Source of the DNA: Alicycliphilus sp. UBA6560
GTDB taxonomy: Bacteria > Pseudomonadota > Gammaproteobacteria > Burkholderiales > Burkholderiaceae_C
DNA: 64,000 bases
Direction of reading: 5' to 3'
NCBI GenBank assembly: GCA_002434305.1
Contig: DJJU01000012.1
Location: forward strand, 186,001-250,000
Shown piece by piece: positions 39,583 through 47,411 of the stretch; positions within the stretch are counted from its first letter, which is position 1, and every line of letters begins with the position of its first letter. The position numbers and the translations under genes are program-made. Under the pieces are notes generated by a model. It did not search any database. It had not been told where the DNA came from and was given only the letters and a program-made list of their open reading frames with translations.

Positions 39583-41529
39583 TCAAAAATCCAGCCGGGC
39601 GGACACGAAGGCACGGCGCCCCTGCTCGGCGTAGCCGAAGGCGGGGGAGCGCTCGGCCAGGCGCAGATCGCCCAGGTTTTCCAGGCCGGCGCGCAGGTTC
39701 AGGCGCTGACCGTTGCCCACGTCCCAGGCGCGACCGAGGCTGGCGTTCCACAGGGTGTAGGCCGGCAGCCGCATGCCGCTACTGGTTTGGCGGCCGGTGT
39801 ATTCCATGCCCAGCTGCGCATCCCACTGCGCCACGCGCCAGGCCAGGCGCGAGGCAACGCTGGTGCCCGGCCGGTCGGACAGGCGCTCGCCGGTGGTCTT
39901 GTCGCGCGTGCGCAGCAACGTGGCGTCCACGCTCCAGCGCAGCCGCGGGATGATGTTCCAGGTGGCGCCGGCCTCCAGGCCCTGGATGCGCGCCGCGTCC
40001 ACGTTGTCGTAGAGGTAGCTGCGGCGCGTGCCCACCTGTTCCATCAGCCGGTAGGTGATGAGCTGCCTGACCTCGGTGTGGAAGGCGGTGGCGCGCAGCG
40101 ACCAAGCGTCGCTCACCTGCCAGTCGGCGCCCAGCTCGAAAGAGTTGGACGTCTCGGGCTGGATGTCGGCGTTGCCCCGGAAGGTGTGCGGCCCCTCGGC
40201 GCCGACGTAGTTGGGCGAGATCTGCTTGAGCGTGGGCGCCTTGAAGGCGTGGCCGTAGCCGCCCTTGACCACCAGCTGCGGGCTGGCCTCCCAGACCAGG
40301 TAGGCGCGCGGGCTCAGCTCGGTGCCGAAGATGCCGTGGTGGTCGGCGCGCAGGCCCAGCGTGGCCAGCAGGTTGTGCCCCAGGGCGAACTCGTCCTGCA
40401 CGAACAGCGCCTTGTGTTTGACGCTGTCGCTGCCGGTGGTCAGGCCGGCGTTGACCAGTTCCTCATCGCGCCACTCGCCGCCCACCGTCACCTGGTGGCC
40501 ACCGAAGCGGGTGCTGGCGAAGCCGTCCACCACGCCGTCCGTCATGTCCTGGGCGCGCGTGGGCGCCACGCCGTTGGTGCGGCTGTTGCGCACGCTGAAT
40601 TCGCTGCGGTAGGCGCGCAGCTGCATCTTCCAGCCTTGTACCTCGCCCTTCCAGCCGATATGCGTCTGGCGGCGCTCCAGGTCGTAGCGGTTGGCATAGG
40701 GCTTGGTGCCGCTCACGTCGTCGTAGAAGCGCCGCTCCTCACCGTCGGTCACGCCGGCCTCCAGCCGGTGGCCGGGCGCGAGGTCGAACTCGGCATTCAG
40801 CCCCAGGCTGCGCGGCTTGCGGCCCTCGATCTCGCTGGTGCGCGGGTCATCCACATTGGGCACGGCGTCGCGGTGGGCGTATTCGGCGTTCACCGACAGG
40901 CGCAGCCGCTCGGTCAGCGGCCCGGCGGCGAAGACCGAGGTGCCGCCCTCGAGCGCGCCCTCGCTGCCCACGGGGAAGGCGCCGCTGGTGCCGACCGAGC
41001 CTATCCAGTGGTCCCTGGGCTTCTTGGTGATGATGTTCATCACCCCGCCCAGCGCCTCGGAGCCGTACAGCGCCGACATCGGCCCGCGGATGATCTCCAC
41101 GCGCTCGATGGCCGAGATTGGCAGCCAGCCGTATTGGTAGTCGGAGTGGCCGATCACGTCGTCGCTGGCGCTGATGCGCCGCCCGTCGATCAGCGTCAAC
41201 GTGTGCTTGCCCTCCAGGCCGCGCAGCGCCAGCGTCTTGCGCCCGCCGACCTGGCGCGCGCTCAGGGTGACGCCCGGCGCGCCGCGCACGGCGTCCAGCA
41301 GGTCCGAGGCATGGCGCTCGGCCAGCTCTTCGGCGGTGATGACGGTGACGCTGGCCGGCGCGGTGCGCGCGTCCTGCTCGGTCAGTGTGGCCGTGACGGT
41401 GACGGCGGGCAGCGCGGCGCCGGTCTCAGCGTGGGCGGCGCCGGCCAGGCAGCACAAGGCGGCGGCCGCGGCGGCCAGCGGATGCAGCCGGGCACGCCGG
41501 CGGGTGACGGTAAAAGGTTGGGCTTGCAT
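39583..41529 (-). CDS. TonB-dependent outer-membrane receptor
   Basis: 648 residues: signal peptide (LHPLAAAAAALCCLAGAAHA), a TonB box-like segment soon after (ALPAVTVTATL), plug domain (SVTVITAEELAERHASDLLD, GLEGKHTLTLIDGRRIS, AIERVEIIRGPMSALYGSEA) and a 22-stranded barrel ending in the aromatic AFVSARLDF. It is in the size range of BtuB, CirA and heme receptors; I see no FRAP/NPNL heme signature. It is first in the operon with the CobN-like chelatase and follows a Fur-box-like palindrome, so iron or heme is the favoured substrate. ATG 41529 begins directly before the signal peptide. Confidence 0.92.
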   Translation of the reverse strand: MQAQPFTVTRRRARLHPLAAAAAALCCLAGAAHAETGAALPAVTVTATLTEQDARTAPASVTVITAEELAERHASDLLDAVRGAPGVTLSARQVGGRKTLALRGLEGKHTLTLIDGRRISASDDVIGHSDYQYGWLPISAIERVEIIRGPMSALYGSEALGGVMNIITKKPRDHWIGSVGTSGAFPVGSEGALEGGTSVFAAGPLTERLRLSVNAEYAHRDAVPNVDDPRTSEIEGRKPRSLGLNAEFDLAPGHRLEAGVTDGEERRFYDDVSGTKPYANRYDLERRQTHIGWKGEVQGWKMQLRAYRSEFSVRNSRTNGVAPTRAQDMTDGVVDGFASTRFGGHQVTVGGEWRDEELVNAGLTTGSDSVKHKALFVQDEFALGHNLLATLGLRADHHGIFGTELSPRAYLVWEASPQLVVKGGYGHAFKAPTLKQISPNYVGAEGPHTFRGNADIQPETSNSFELGADWQVSDAWSLRATAFHTEVRQLITYRLMEQVGTRRSYLYDNVDAARIQGLEAGATWNIIPRLRWSVDATLLRTRDKTTGERLSDRPGTSVASRLAWRVAQWDAQLGMEYTGRQTSSGMRLPAYTLWNASLGRAWDVGNGQRLNLRAGLENLGDLRLAERSPAFGYAEQGRRAFVSARLDF

Positions 41530-41638
41530 GGGCGTTTTTCCGGGAAAAACCGCGGTGGCTGGACGCTGGCATGCAGGGGCTTGCGTGGGGCTGGGCGGGT
41601 GACAGCAAAGCGCGCGCGCCATGTCGGCGCACACGAAA

Positions 41639-41657
41639 ACAAATGAGATTCATTTGT
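41639..41657 (-). promoter_or_regulatory. Fur-box-like 19-bp palindrome
   Basis: ACAAATGA-GAT-TCATTTGT is a perfect 8-bp inverted repeat with a 3-base centre, total 19 bp, sharing the AATGA/TCATT core of the Fur consensus. It lies about 110 bases upstream of the TonB receptor start, in an AT-rich patch that would suit a promoter. It is also 110 bases from the divergent copper chaperone gene. Confidence 0.65.
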
Positions 41658-41766
41658 ATTTGCGTATCATGACACAAATTCCAACAGATCCGGCTTGCGC
41701 TGCATCAACCCGCCGGTGATCAAGGCGGGCTCGTCCGCCAAGGGCCCGGTGTCCATAATCCCTCCC

Positions 41767-42246
41767 ATGCAAGCCTTCCGACTCCTCCCCTCCTTCGCCC
41801 TGGCCGGTGCCGCCCTGCTCGCTGCTCCGGTTTACGCCCAGGTCGCCGTGCACGACGCCTGGGTGCGCGCCGCCGTGCCGCAGCAAAAGGCCACCGGCGC
41901 CTTCATGCGCCTGACGGCCGAGAAGGACGCGCGCCTGGTCGCCGCCAGCAGCCCGGCCGCCGGCGTCACGCAGATCCATGAGATGAAGCTCGAGGGCGAG
42001 GTGATGAAGATGCGCCACGTGCCGGGGCTGGACCTGCCCGCCGGCACGCCGGTGGAGCTCAAGCCCGGCGGCTACCACATCATGCTGATGGACCTGAAGC
42101 AGCCCGTGGCGGCCGGTGCCGACGTGCCGTTGACGCTGGTTTTCGAGGCCGCCGACGGCCAGCGGCAGACGTTGCAGGTGCAGGCCCCGGTGCGCGCCCT
42201 GGGCGCCGCCCCAGCCCACGGCCACGGTCACGGCAACCAGCGCTGA
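41767..42246 (+). CDS. Periplasmic copper chaperone PCu(A)C
   Basis: 159 residues with a signal peptide (LLPSFALAGAALLAAPVYAQ). The copper site H(M)x10Mx21HxM is visible as IHEMKLEGEVMKMRHV followed by GGYHIMLM, with WVRAAVPQQKATGAFM upstream. A His-rich tail (AHGHGHGNQR) may add metal binding. PCu(A)C delivers Cu(I) to the CuA centre of cytochrome oxidase. It is divergent from the TonB receptor; a repeat copy follows its stop. Confidence 0.93.
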   Translation: MQAFRLLPSFALAGAALLAAPVYAQVAVHDAWVRAAVPQQKATGAFMRLTAEKDARLVAASSPAAGVTQIHEMKLEGEVMKMRHVPGLDLPAGTPVELKPGGYHIMLMDLKQPVAAGADVPLTLVFEAADGQRQTLQVQAPVRALGAAPAHGHGHGNQR

Positions 42247-42256
42247 GCCGCAGATG

Positions 42257-42322
42257 GTTTGAGGTCTTTTTGGCCTCAAGCCCTTGCTGGACAAGCGCCA
42301 GCAGCTATCAATTCAGTAGTCT
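42257..42322. repeat. Dispersed repeat copy after the PCu(A)C gene
   Basis: The plus strand has TTTTTGGCCTCAAGCCCTTG, then GACAAGCGCCAGCAGCTATC. It begins about 10 bases after the stop codon. Confidence 0.8.
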
Positions 42323-42429
42323 AGGTGCCCGCCCGCCCCGCCCCCGGCCGGGCCTTGGCCGATAATTTCCGGCCCGGCGCCGCGCGTGCGCCCTGCCCGC
42401 CTGCCGCACCTTGCCCCTGCCGCCCGACC

Positions 42430-43659
42430 ATGCATCCTGATGCCTCCCACCTCTGGCGCGGCCCGCGCTGGGCCCTGGCCGTCCTGCTGGCGCTGCTGGG
42501 CATGGTGGGGCCGTTTTCCATCGACACCTACCTGCCGGCCTTCGGCGCCATCGCGCGCTCGCTGGGCGCCACGCCGGTGGGCATGCAGCAGACCCTGTCG
42601 GCCTACCTGTTCGGCTTTGCCTTCATGACGCTGTTCCACGGCTCGCTGTCCGACGGCTTCGGCCGCCGGCCGGTGGTGCTGTGGGGGCTGGCCATCTTCA
42701 CCCTGGCCTCGGCCGGCTGCGCGCTGGCGCAGAGCATCGGCCAGCTGATCTTCTTTCGCGCGCTGCAGGGGCTGTCGGCGGGCGCGGGCATCGTGGTCTC
42801 GCGCGCCGTGATCCGCGACATCTACCCCCCCGCCCAGGCCCAGCAGGTGATGAGCCAAGTGACCATCTTCTTCGGCGTGGCCCCGGCCATCGCCCCCATG
42901 GTGGGCGGCTGGCTGTCGGCGCACCTGGACTGGCACAGCGTGTTCTGGTTCCTGACCGGCGTGGGCCTGTTCCTGTGGCTGGCCAACTGGCGGCTGCTGC
43001 CCGAATCGCTGCCGCCGGCGCAGCGCCAGCCGCTGCACATGGGCCACCTGATGCGCGGCTACTGGGAGCTGGGCACCAGTCCGCGCTTCGTGCTGCTGGC
43101 GCTGGCCAGCGGCGTGCCGTTCAACGGCATGTTCCTGTACGTGCTGTCCGCGCCGGCCTTCCTGGGCGAGCACCTGCACTTGGCGCCCACCGAGTTCTAC
43201 TGGTTCTTCCTGCTCAACATCATGGGCATCATGGGCGGCGCCTGGGCCAGCGGGCGCCTGGCCGGGCGCATTGCCCCGAAGCGCCAGATCCGCCATGGTT
43301 TCGTCATCATGCTGGCCATGGCGCTGCTCAACCTGGGGCTGAACCTGGTGCTGCCTCCGCACCCTGCCTGGGCCATGCTGCCGATCGCCATCTTCTCCTT
43401 CGGCTGGGCGCTGATGGTGCCGGTGGTCACGCTGCTGGTGCTGGACCTGTACCCCCACCGCCGCGGCATGGCCTCGTCGCTGCAGGCCTTCGTGGGCTCC
43501 ACCGCCAACGGCCTGGTGGCGGGCGTAGTGGCGCCGCTGGTCATGCACTCCACACAGCTGCTGGCGCTGGCCTCGCTGCTGATGATGTGCGTGGGGCTGT
43601 TCTCGTGGATTTACCTGCACCACCGCTGGCCGGAGATCGGCCGCACGGCGCAGGGCTGA
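42430..43659 (+). CDS. Bcr/CflA-family MFS drug exporter
   Basis: 409 residues with 12 predicted membrane segments. The opening PFSIDTYLPAFGAIARSLGA and the loop GSLSDGFGRRPVVLWGL (motif A) are diagnostic for the Bcr/CflA drug:proton antiporters, as is FFRALQGLSAGAGIVVSRAV-RD (motif B region). ATG 42430 is chosen because membrane topology starts there. It converges on the diguanylate cyclase gene with a single base between the two stops. Confidence 0.93.
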   Translation: MHPDASHLWRGPRWALAVLLALLGMVGPFSIDTYLPAFGAIARSLGATPVGMQQTLSAYLFGFAFMTLFHGSLSDGFGRRPVVLWGLAIFTLASAGCALAQSIGQLIFFRALQGLSAGAGIVVSRAVIRDIYPPAQAQQVMSQVTIFFGVAPAIAPMVGGWLSAHLDWHSVFWFLTGVGLFLWLANWRLLPESLPPAQRQPLHMGHLMRGYWELGTSPRFVLLALASGVPFNGMFLYVLSAPAFLGEHLHLAPTEFYWFFLLNIMGIMGGAWASGRLAGRIAPKRQIRHGFVIMLAMALLNLGLNLVLPPHPAWAMLPIAIFSFGWALMVPVVTLLVLDLYPHRRGMASSLQAFVGSTANGLVAGVVAPLVMHSTQLLALASLLMMCVGLFSWIYLHHRWPEIGRTAQG

Positions 43660-43660
43660 G

Positions 43661-45133
43661 TCAGACGCTCCGGCCGCGCCGGTCCGCGCGCTGCCCCGCA
43701 GCGTAGTACTGCGTCTTTTGCGCGTACATGGCCTGGTCGGCCAGGTGCATGGTCGCCTCCAGCGAGTCGCCCGGCTGCGCCAGCGCCGTGCCCACCGCCA
43801 GGCTGAGCGCCTGACCCGGGTAGAACTGGTTGTTCAGCTCCTGTAACGCCAGCAGACGGTCGGCCATGGCCTGCACGGCACGCTCGTCGGCGCCGGGCAG
43901 AAGGATGGAGAACTCGTCGCCGCCGATGCGCGCGGCACAGGCCGGCGCATCCACGGCCTTTTGCAGCACCTCGCCGGCGCGGCGCAGCATGGCATCGCCC
44001 GCAGCGTGGCCCTGCTCGTCGTTGAGCGCCTTCAGGCCATTCACGTCGATGGCCAGCACGCCCACCGGCCACGGCCCCTTGCGCGCCAGGCGACCCATTT
44101 CCTCGACGTAGTAGGCGCGGTTGCGCAGGCCCGTCAGCACGTCGTGCTTGCCCAGGTATTCCAGGTAAGCTTCGGCCTTCTTGCGCGCGGTGATGTCCAC
44201 CAGCGACAGCAGCACCATGCCCCAGTCGTCCCGGTGCTCGTGCAGCACGGCGAACTGCAGGTGGATGTGCAGCGGCTCGCCGGCCAGGTTGTAGTTGACC
44301 ACCTCGCGCTGCTGAAAGAGCTTGCCCTCCCACAGGTCCAGCAGCTGCTCGGTGAAGGACTCGTGCATCTCGCCGCGCAGCACACGGTGGATGGCAGCCA
44401 GCAGCTCTTCCTTGTCGGCCGCGCCGAACAGCTGCAGGGTCAGCTGGTTCACGTCGATGACCCGGATCTCGCGCATGCACTGTTCGACGAAATCCGGGTG
44501 CACCCTGAGGAAGGTCCGGAAGTCCACGATGCCACGCGCGCGCATGTCATCCAGCAGACGCTTGACCTGGCTGAAGTCCTCCACCCACAGCGACACGGGC
44601 GAGTGCTCGAACAGGCTGCGCGCGTACTGCTCGCTGCGCTGCAGCCGGCGGCGGGCGCTCAGCTCCTCGGTGTTGTCCTCCAGCGAGACCAGCACGCGGC
44701 TCCAGGTGTCCTCGTGCCCGGGCAGGATGCGGCCGCGGATGTGCACGTCCAGCCGCCGCCCGTCCAGGGCGTAGTTCACCGTCTGGTTGGAAAATTCCCG
44801 CGCGCCGCTCCACAGCTGCTCGATCTCGGCGATGGCGTACTCGTGCATGTCGCCGCTGAAGACCCGGCCCAGCGAGGCCTCCAGCACCGCCTGGTCGGGC
44901 GCCGCCAGCAGCTGCAGCGTGCGCTGGTTCACCTTCAGCACTCGGATGGCGGCACCATATTCGGCCACGCACTCGGGGTGCTGGCGCAAGTGCCGCGCCA
45001 AGTCGGTCACGCCCTCGACGCGCCAGCGCGCGAACAGCGCGCGCACGCCGCTGTAGTCCTCCAGCCAGAGGGAGACGGGCGCCAGCTCGAACATGTGTTC
45101 GAAGTCGGCCTGCGAAGACAAAGCGGATGACAT
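43661..45133 (-). CDS. Diguanylate cyclase with two PAS-like domains
   Basis: 490 residues. Two similar PAS-like sensor units (residues ~10-170 and ~175-315) both contain FEL/FEHSPVSLW-EDxS, LKVNQRTLQLL or IDVNQLTLQLF, and a 'GExLHIHL' type ending, so they arose by duplication. The C-terminal GGDEF domain holds IGGDEFSILLPG at residue ~404. The RxxD inhibitory site expected about five residues before it is not there. No membrane segment is seen. ATG 45133 is preferred to TTG 45139 because GGGAGG lies 6 bases upstream. It should make c-di-GMP in response to a small ligand or redox signal. Confidence 0.92.
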   Translation of the reverse strand: MSSALSSQADFEHMFELAPVSLWLEDYSGVRALFARWRVEGVTDLARHLRQHPECVAEYGAAIRVLKVNQRTLQLLAAPDQAVLEASLGRVFSGDMHEYAIAEIEQLWSGAREFSNQTVNYALDGRRLDVHIRGRILPGHEDTWSRVLVSLEDNTEELSARRRLQRSEQYARSLFEHSPVSLWVEDFSQVKRLLDDMRARGIVDFRTFLRVHPDFVEQCMREIRVIDVNQLTLQLFGAADKEELLAAIHRVLRGEMHESFTEQLLDLWEGKLFQQREVVNYNLAGEPLHIHLQFAVLHEHRDDWGMVLLSLVDITARKKAEAYLEYLGKHDVLTGLRNRAYYVEEMGRLARKGPWPVGVLAIDVNGLKALNDEQGHAAGDAMLRRAGEVLQKAVDAPACAARIGGDEFSILLPGADERAVQAMADRLLALQELNNQFYPGQALSLAVGTALAQPGDSLEATMHLADQAMYAQKTQYYAAGQRADRRGRSV

Positions 45134-45181
45134 GCACAACCTCCCGGAGAGGGCGCCATTATCCGGGCCGTCGCAGTCATG

Positions 45182-45217
45182 AAAAAAAGCCAGCGTGCAG
45201 GCTGCAGGCTGGCTTTT
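45182..45217 (-). terminator. Terminator after the DEAD-box helicase gene
   Basis: AAAAGCCAGC (45185-45194) pairs with GCTGGCTTTT (45208-45217) around a 13-base loop, with further A on the left. Read on the minus strand it has a U-run after the stem, 38 bases past the helicase stop, and it could work in both directions. Confidence 0.85.
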
Positions 45218-45254
45218 CGCGTGAATTCAGCGCCATGGGCGCTGCGGCGGCCGA

Positions 45255-47141
45255 TCAGCGGCCGGAACGCTCCGTGCGGCGCGGTGCATCGCCGCGCGGC
45301 GTGTAGGGCCGGCCGGCGCCTTGCGGCTTGCCGAAGGCCGGCTTGGCGGGACGGGCGAAGTCGCCGCCGCGGCCGAAGTCGGCACGGCCGGCGCCGCCGC
45401 TGCGCTCGCGGCCCTCGCCAAAGCCGCCGTGGCGACCATAGCCCTCGCCGTCGCGGCGTGGCGCATGGCCGTAGCCACCGCGGCCGGCACCCGTGGGGCC
45501 GCCGGCAAAGCCATCGCCACCGCGTGCCGGGCCGCGCGGGGCGCGGGCCTCGAAGTCCTGGCGCGGCGCGCCAAAACGATTGTCAGCACGGTCGCCGAAA
45601 CGGTTGTCGGCGCGGTCGTTGAAGCGTGCGCCGCCAAAGCCGCCGCTGCGCTGCTCGCCACCACGGCCAAAGCGCTCGCCCCGGCCACGGCCGCCATCGC
45701 GCCCGCCACGGCCGTTGCCCCCGAATCCGCCCCCTTGCGGGAAGCGCTGCGTGGGCTCCAGCCCGGCTACCACTTCGGCCTTGAATGGCTGGCGGCTGTA
45801 GCCTTCGATGTCGAAGATCTTGCGACGGTCGCGGATCTCGGCGAACGTCACGGCCACGCCGTCGCGGCCGGCTCGGCCGGTGCGGCCAATGCGGTGCGTG
45901 TAGTCCTCCGCCTTCATCGGCAGGCCGAAGTTGAAGACGTGAGTGATGGTGGGCACGTCGATGCCGCGCGCCGCCACATCGGTGGCCACCAGGATCTGCA
46001 CCTGGCCGTTGCGCAGCGCCATCAGGCGGCGGTTGCGCAGGCCCTGGCTCAGGGCACCGTGCAGCGCGACGGCCGAAAAGCCCTCCTGCTGCAGGTCGTT
46101 GGCCAGGCCGTCGCATTCGATCTGCGTGCTGGCGAAGACGATGGCCTGGTCGATGGTGCTGTCGCGCAGCCAGTGGTCCAGCAGCTTGCGCTTGTGCTGG
46201 GCGTTGTCGGCCCAGTAGAGCATCTGCTTGATGTTGGCGTGCTTTTCCTGCGGGGTGTCGATCTGCACCCGCTGCACGCTGGCGCCGCCGTCGTGCATCA
46301 CGCGCATGGCCAGCTGCTGGATGCGCGGGGCGAAGGTGGCGCTGAACATCATGGTCTGCTTGCGCGCGGCCGTCAGGTCGTTGATCTCGGCCAGGTCGTC
46401 GGCAAAGCCCAGATCCAGCATGCGGTCAGCCTCGTCCACGACCAGGAACTGCACCTGGTCCAGCTTGATCTGCTGCGAGCGCTGCAGGTCCAGCAGGCGG
46501 CCGGGCGTGGCCACCACCAGGTTGGCGTTCTGCAGGCGAGCGATCTGCACCTGGTAGGGCATGCCGCCCACCACATTGGCGATGCGCAAGCCCTTGCAGT
46601 GCTTGACCAGCTCGATGGCGTCGTGCGCCACCTGCTGCGCCAGTTCGCGCGTAGGGCACAGCACCAGGGCGCCGGGCGTGGCGGCCTTGAAGTTGCGCGC
46701 CTGCATGGGGTTCTTGCGCTTGGGGCGCTTCGGCGGGGCCTCACCGCGGGCGGCGGCCTCGGCGGCGGCACGCTCGTGCTCGGCGCGGGCAGCGGCCTCG
46801 GCCTCGGCCTGCTGGCCGATCAGCGTGTGCAGCACGGGCAGCAGGAAGGCGGCGGTCTTGCCGCTGCCGGTCTGGCTGGAGACCATCAAGTCGATGAAGC
46901 GGCCGGCTTCGTCGCCTGCGCCCATGGCCAGGGGAATGGCCTTGTCCTGCACGGCGGTGGGCTGGGTGTAACCCAGGTCGCGCACGGCCTGCACCAGCTC
47001 GGGCGCCAGGCCCAGGCGGGTGAAGCCCTCGGGCAGGGAAGCTTCGGTGAGTTCAGGGGCGACGAGGGTGGCAACGCCCTCGGGCAGCAGGGTGGTATCG
47101 GCAGGCGCGGCTTGGCCCTGCTCTTGCAAACGATCAGTCAT
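45255..47141 (-). CDS. DEAD-box RNA helicase, RhlE-like, with Arg/Gly-rich tail
   Basis: 628 residues. Helicase core: Q motif TQPTAVQDKAIPLAM, I SSQTGSGKTAAFLLP, II VVDEADRMLDLG, III SATF, and VI YTHRIGRTGRAGRDG. An insert of charged residues (QQAEAEAAARAEHERAAAEA) follows motif I, a common betaproteobacterial feature. The last ~150 residues are Gly/Arg/Phe-rich (GGRDGGRGRGERFGRGGEQR), suited to unspecific RNA binding and phase separation. Likely roles are ribosome assembly or mRNA turnover in the cold. A single-gene unit with its own terminator. Confidence 0.94.
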   Translation of the reverse strand: MTDRLQEQGQAAPADTTLLPEGVATLVAPELTEASLPEGFTRLGLAPELVQAVRDLGYTQPTAVQDKAIPLAMGAGDEAGRFIDLMVSSQTGSGKTAAFLLPVLHTLIGQQAEAEAAARAEHERAAAEAAARGEAPPKRPKRKNPMQARNFKAATPGALVLCPTRELAQQVAHDAIELVKHCKGLRIANVVGGMPYQVQIARLQNANLVVATPGRLLDLQRSQQIKLDQVQFLVVDEADRMLDLGFADDLAEINDLTAARKQTMMFSATFAPRIQQLAMRVMHDGGASVQRVQIDTPQEKHANIKQMLYWADNAQHKRKLLDHWLRDSTIDQAIVFASTQIECDGLANDLQQEGFSAVALHGALSQGLRNRRLMALRNGQVQILVATDVAARGIDVPTITHVFNFGLPMKAEDYTHRIGRTGRAGRDGVAVTFAEIRDRRKIFDIEGYSRQPFKAEVVAGLEPTQRFPQGGGFGGNGRGGRDGGRGRGERFGRGGEQRSGGFGGARFNDRADNRFGDRADNRFGAPRQDFEARAPRGPARGGDGFAGGPTGAGRGGYGHAPRRDGEGYGRHGGFGEGRERSGGAGRADFGRGGDFARPAKPAFGKPQGAGRPYTPRGDAPRRTERSGR

Positions 47142-47325
47142 GGATTTTCTCCGGCAACGAGCGCCGCTGGCGCTACCCGAACGGGGGCCTCGTCAATGGT
47201 TACAAAACATCAACCATCAAACGAGACCCAAGGCCGTAGCGGACGGCCTGGGTGGGCAATTCATGCTGCACGGCCGCTTGTGTGAGCGATCAGTGCAAGG
47301 ACCCGGAGAATGAAGGGAGATGCGC

Positions 47326-47356
47326 AAAAAAATTGCACCACCCTCAGGCGGTGCAA
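47326..47356 (-). terminator. Terminator after the branched-chain amino acid binding protein gene (distal hairpin)
   Basis: TTGCACC (47333-47339) and GGTGCAA (47350-47356) pair; on the minus strand the stem is followed by seven T (A at 47326-47332). Confidence 0.85.
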
Positions 47357-47366
47357 TGCGTGATTA

Positions 47367-47400
47367 TTGCACGATCCGGGTTTTCCCGCAGATCGTGCAA
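47367..47400 (-). terminator. Long hairpin directly after the binding-protein gene (proximal)
   Basis: TTGCACGATC (47367-47376) pairs with GATCGTGCAA (47391-47400), and CGGG/CCCG continue the stem around TTTT, leaving a 2-base bulge. It has no U-run itself and starts 11 bases after the stop, so it is more likely an mRNA 3'-end stabiliser that precedes the terminator at 47326. Confidence 0.7.
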
Positions 47401-47411
47401 GGTCATCATGC

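Noticed and set aside
41530..41766. Cobalamin riboswitch upstream of the TonB receptor
   Set aside because: I looked for the B12-box pattern on the minus strand and did not find it; the only striking element is the Fur-like palindrome.
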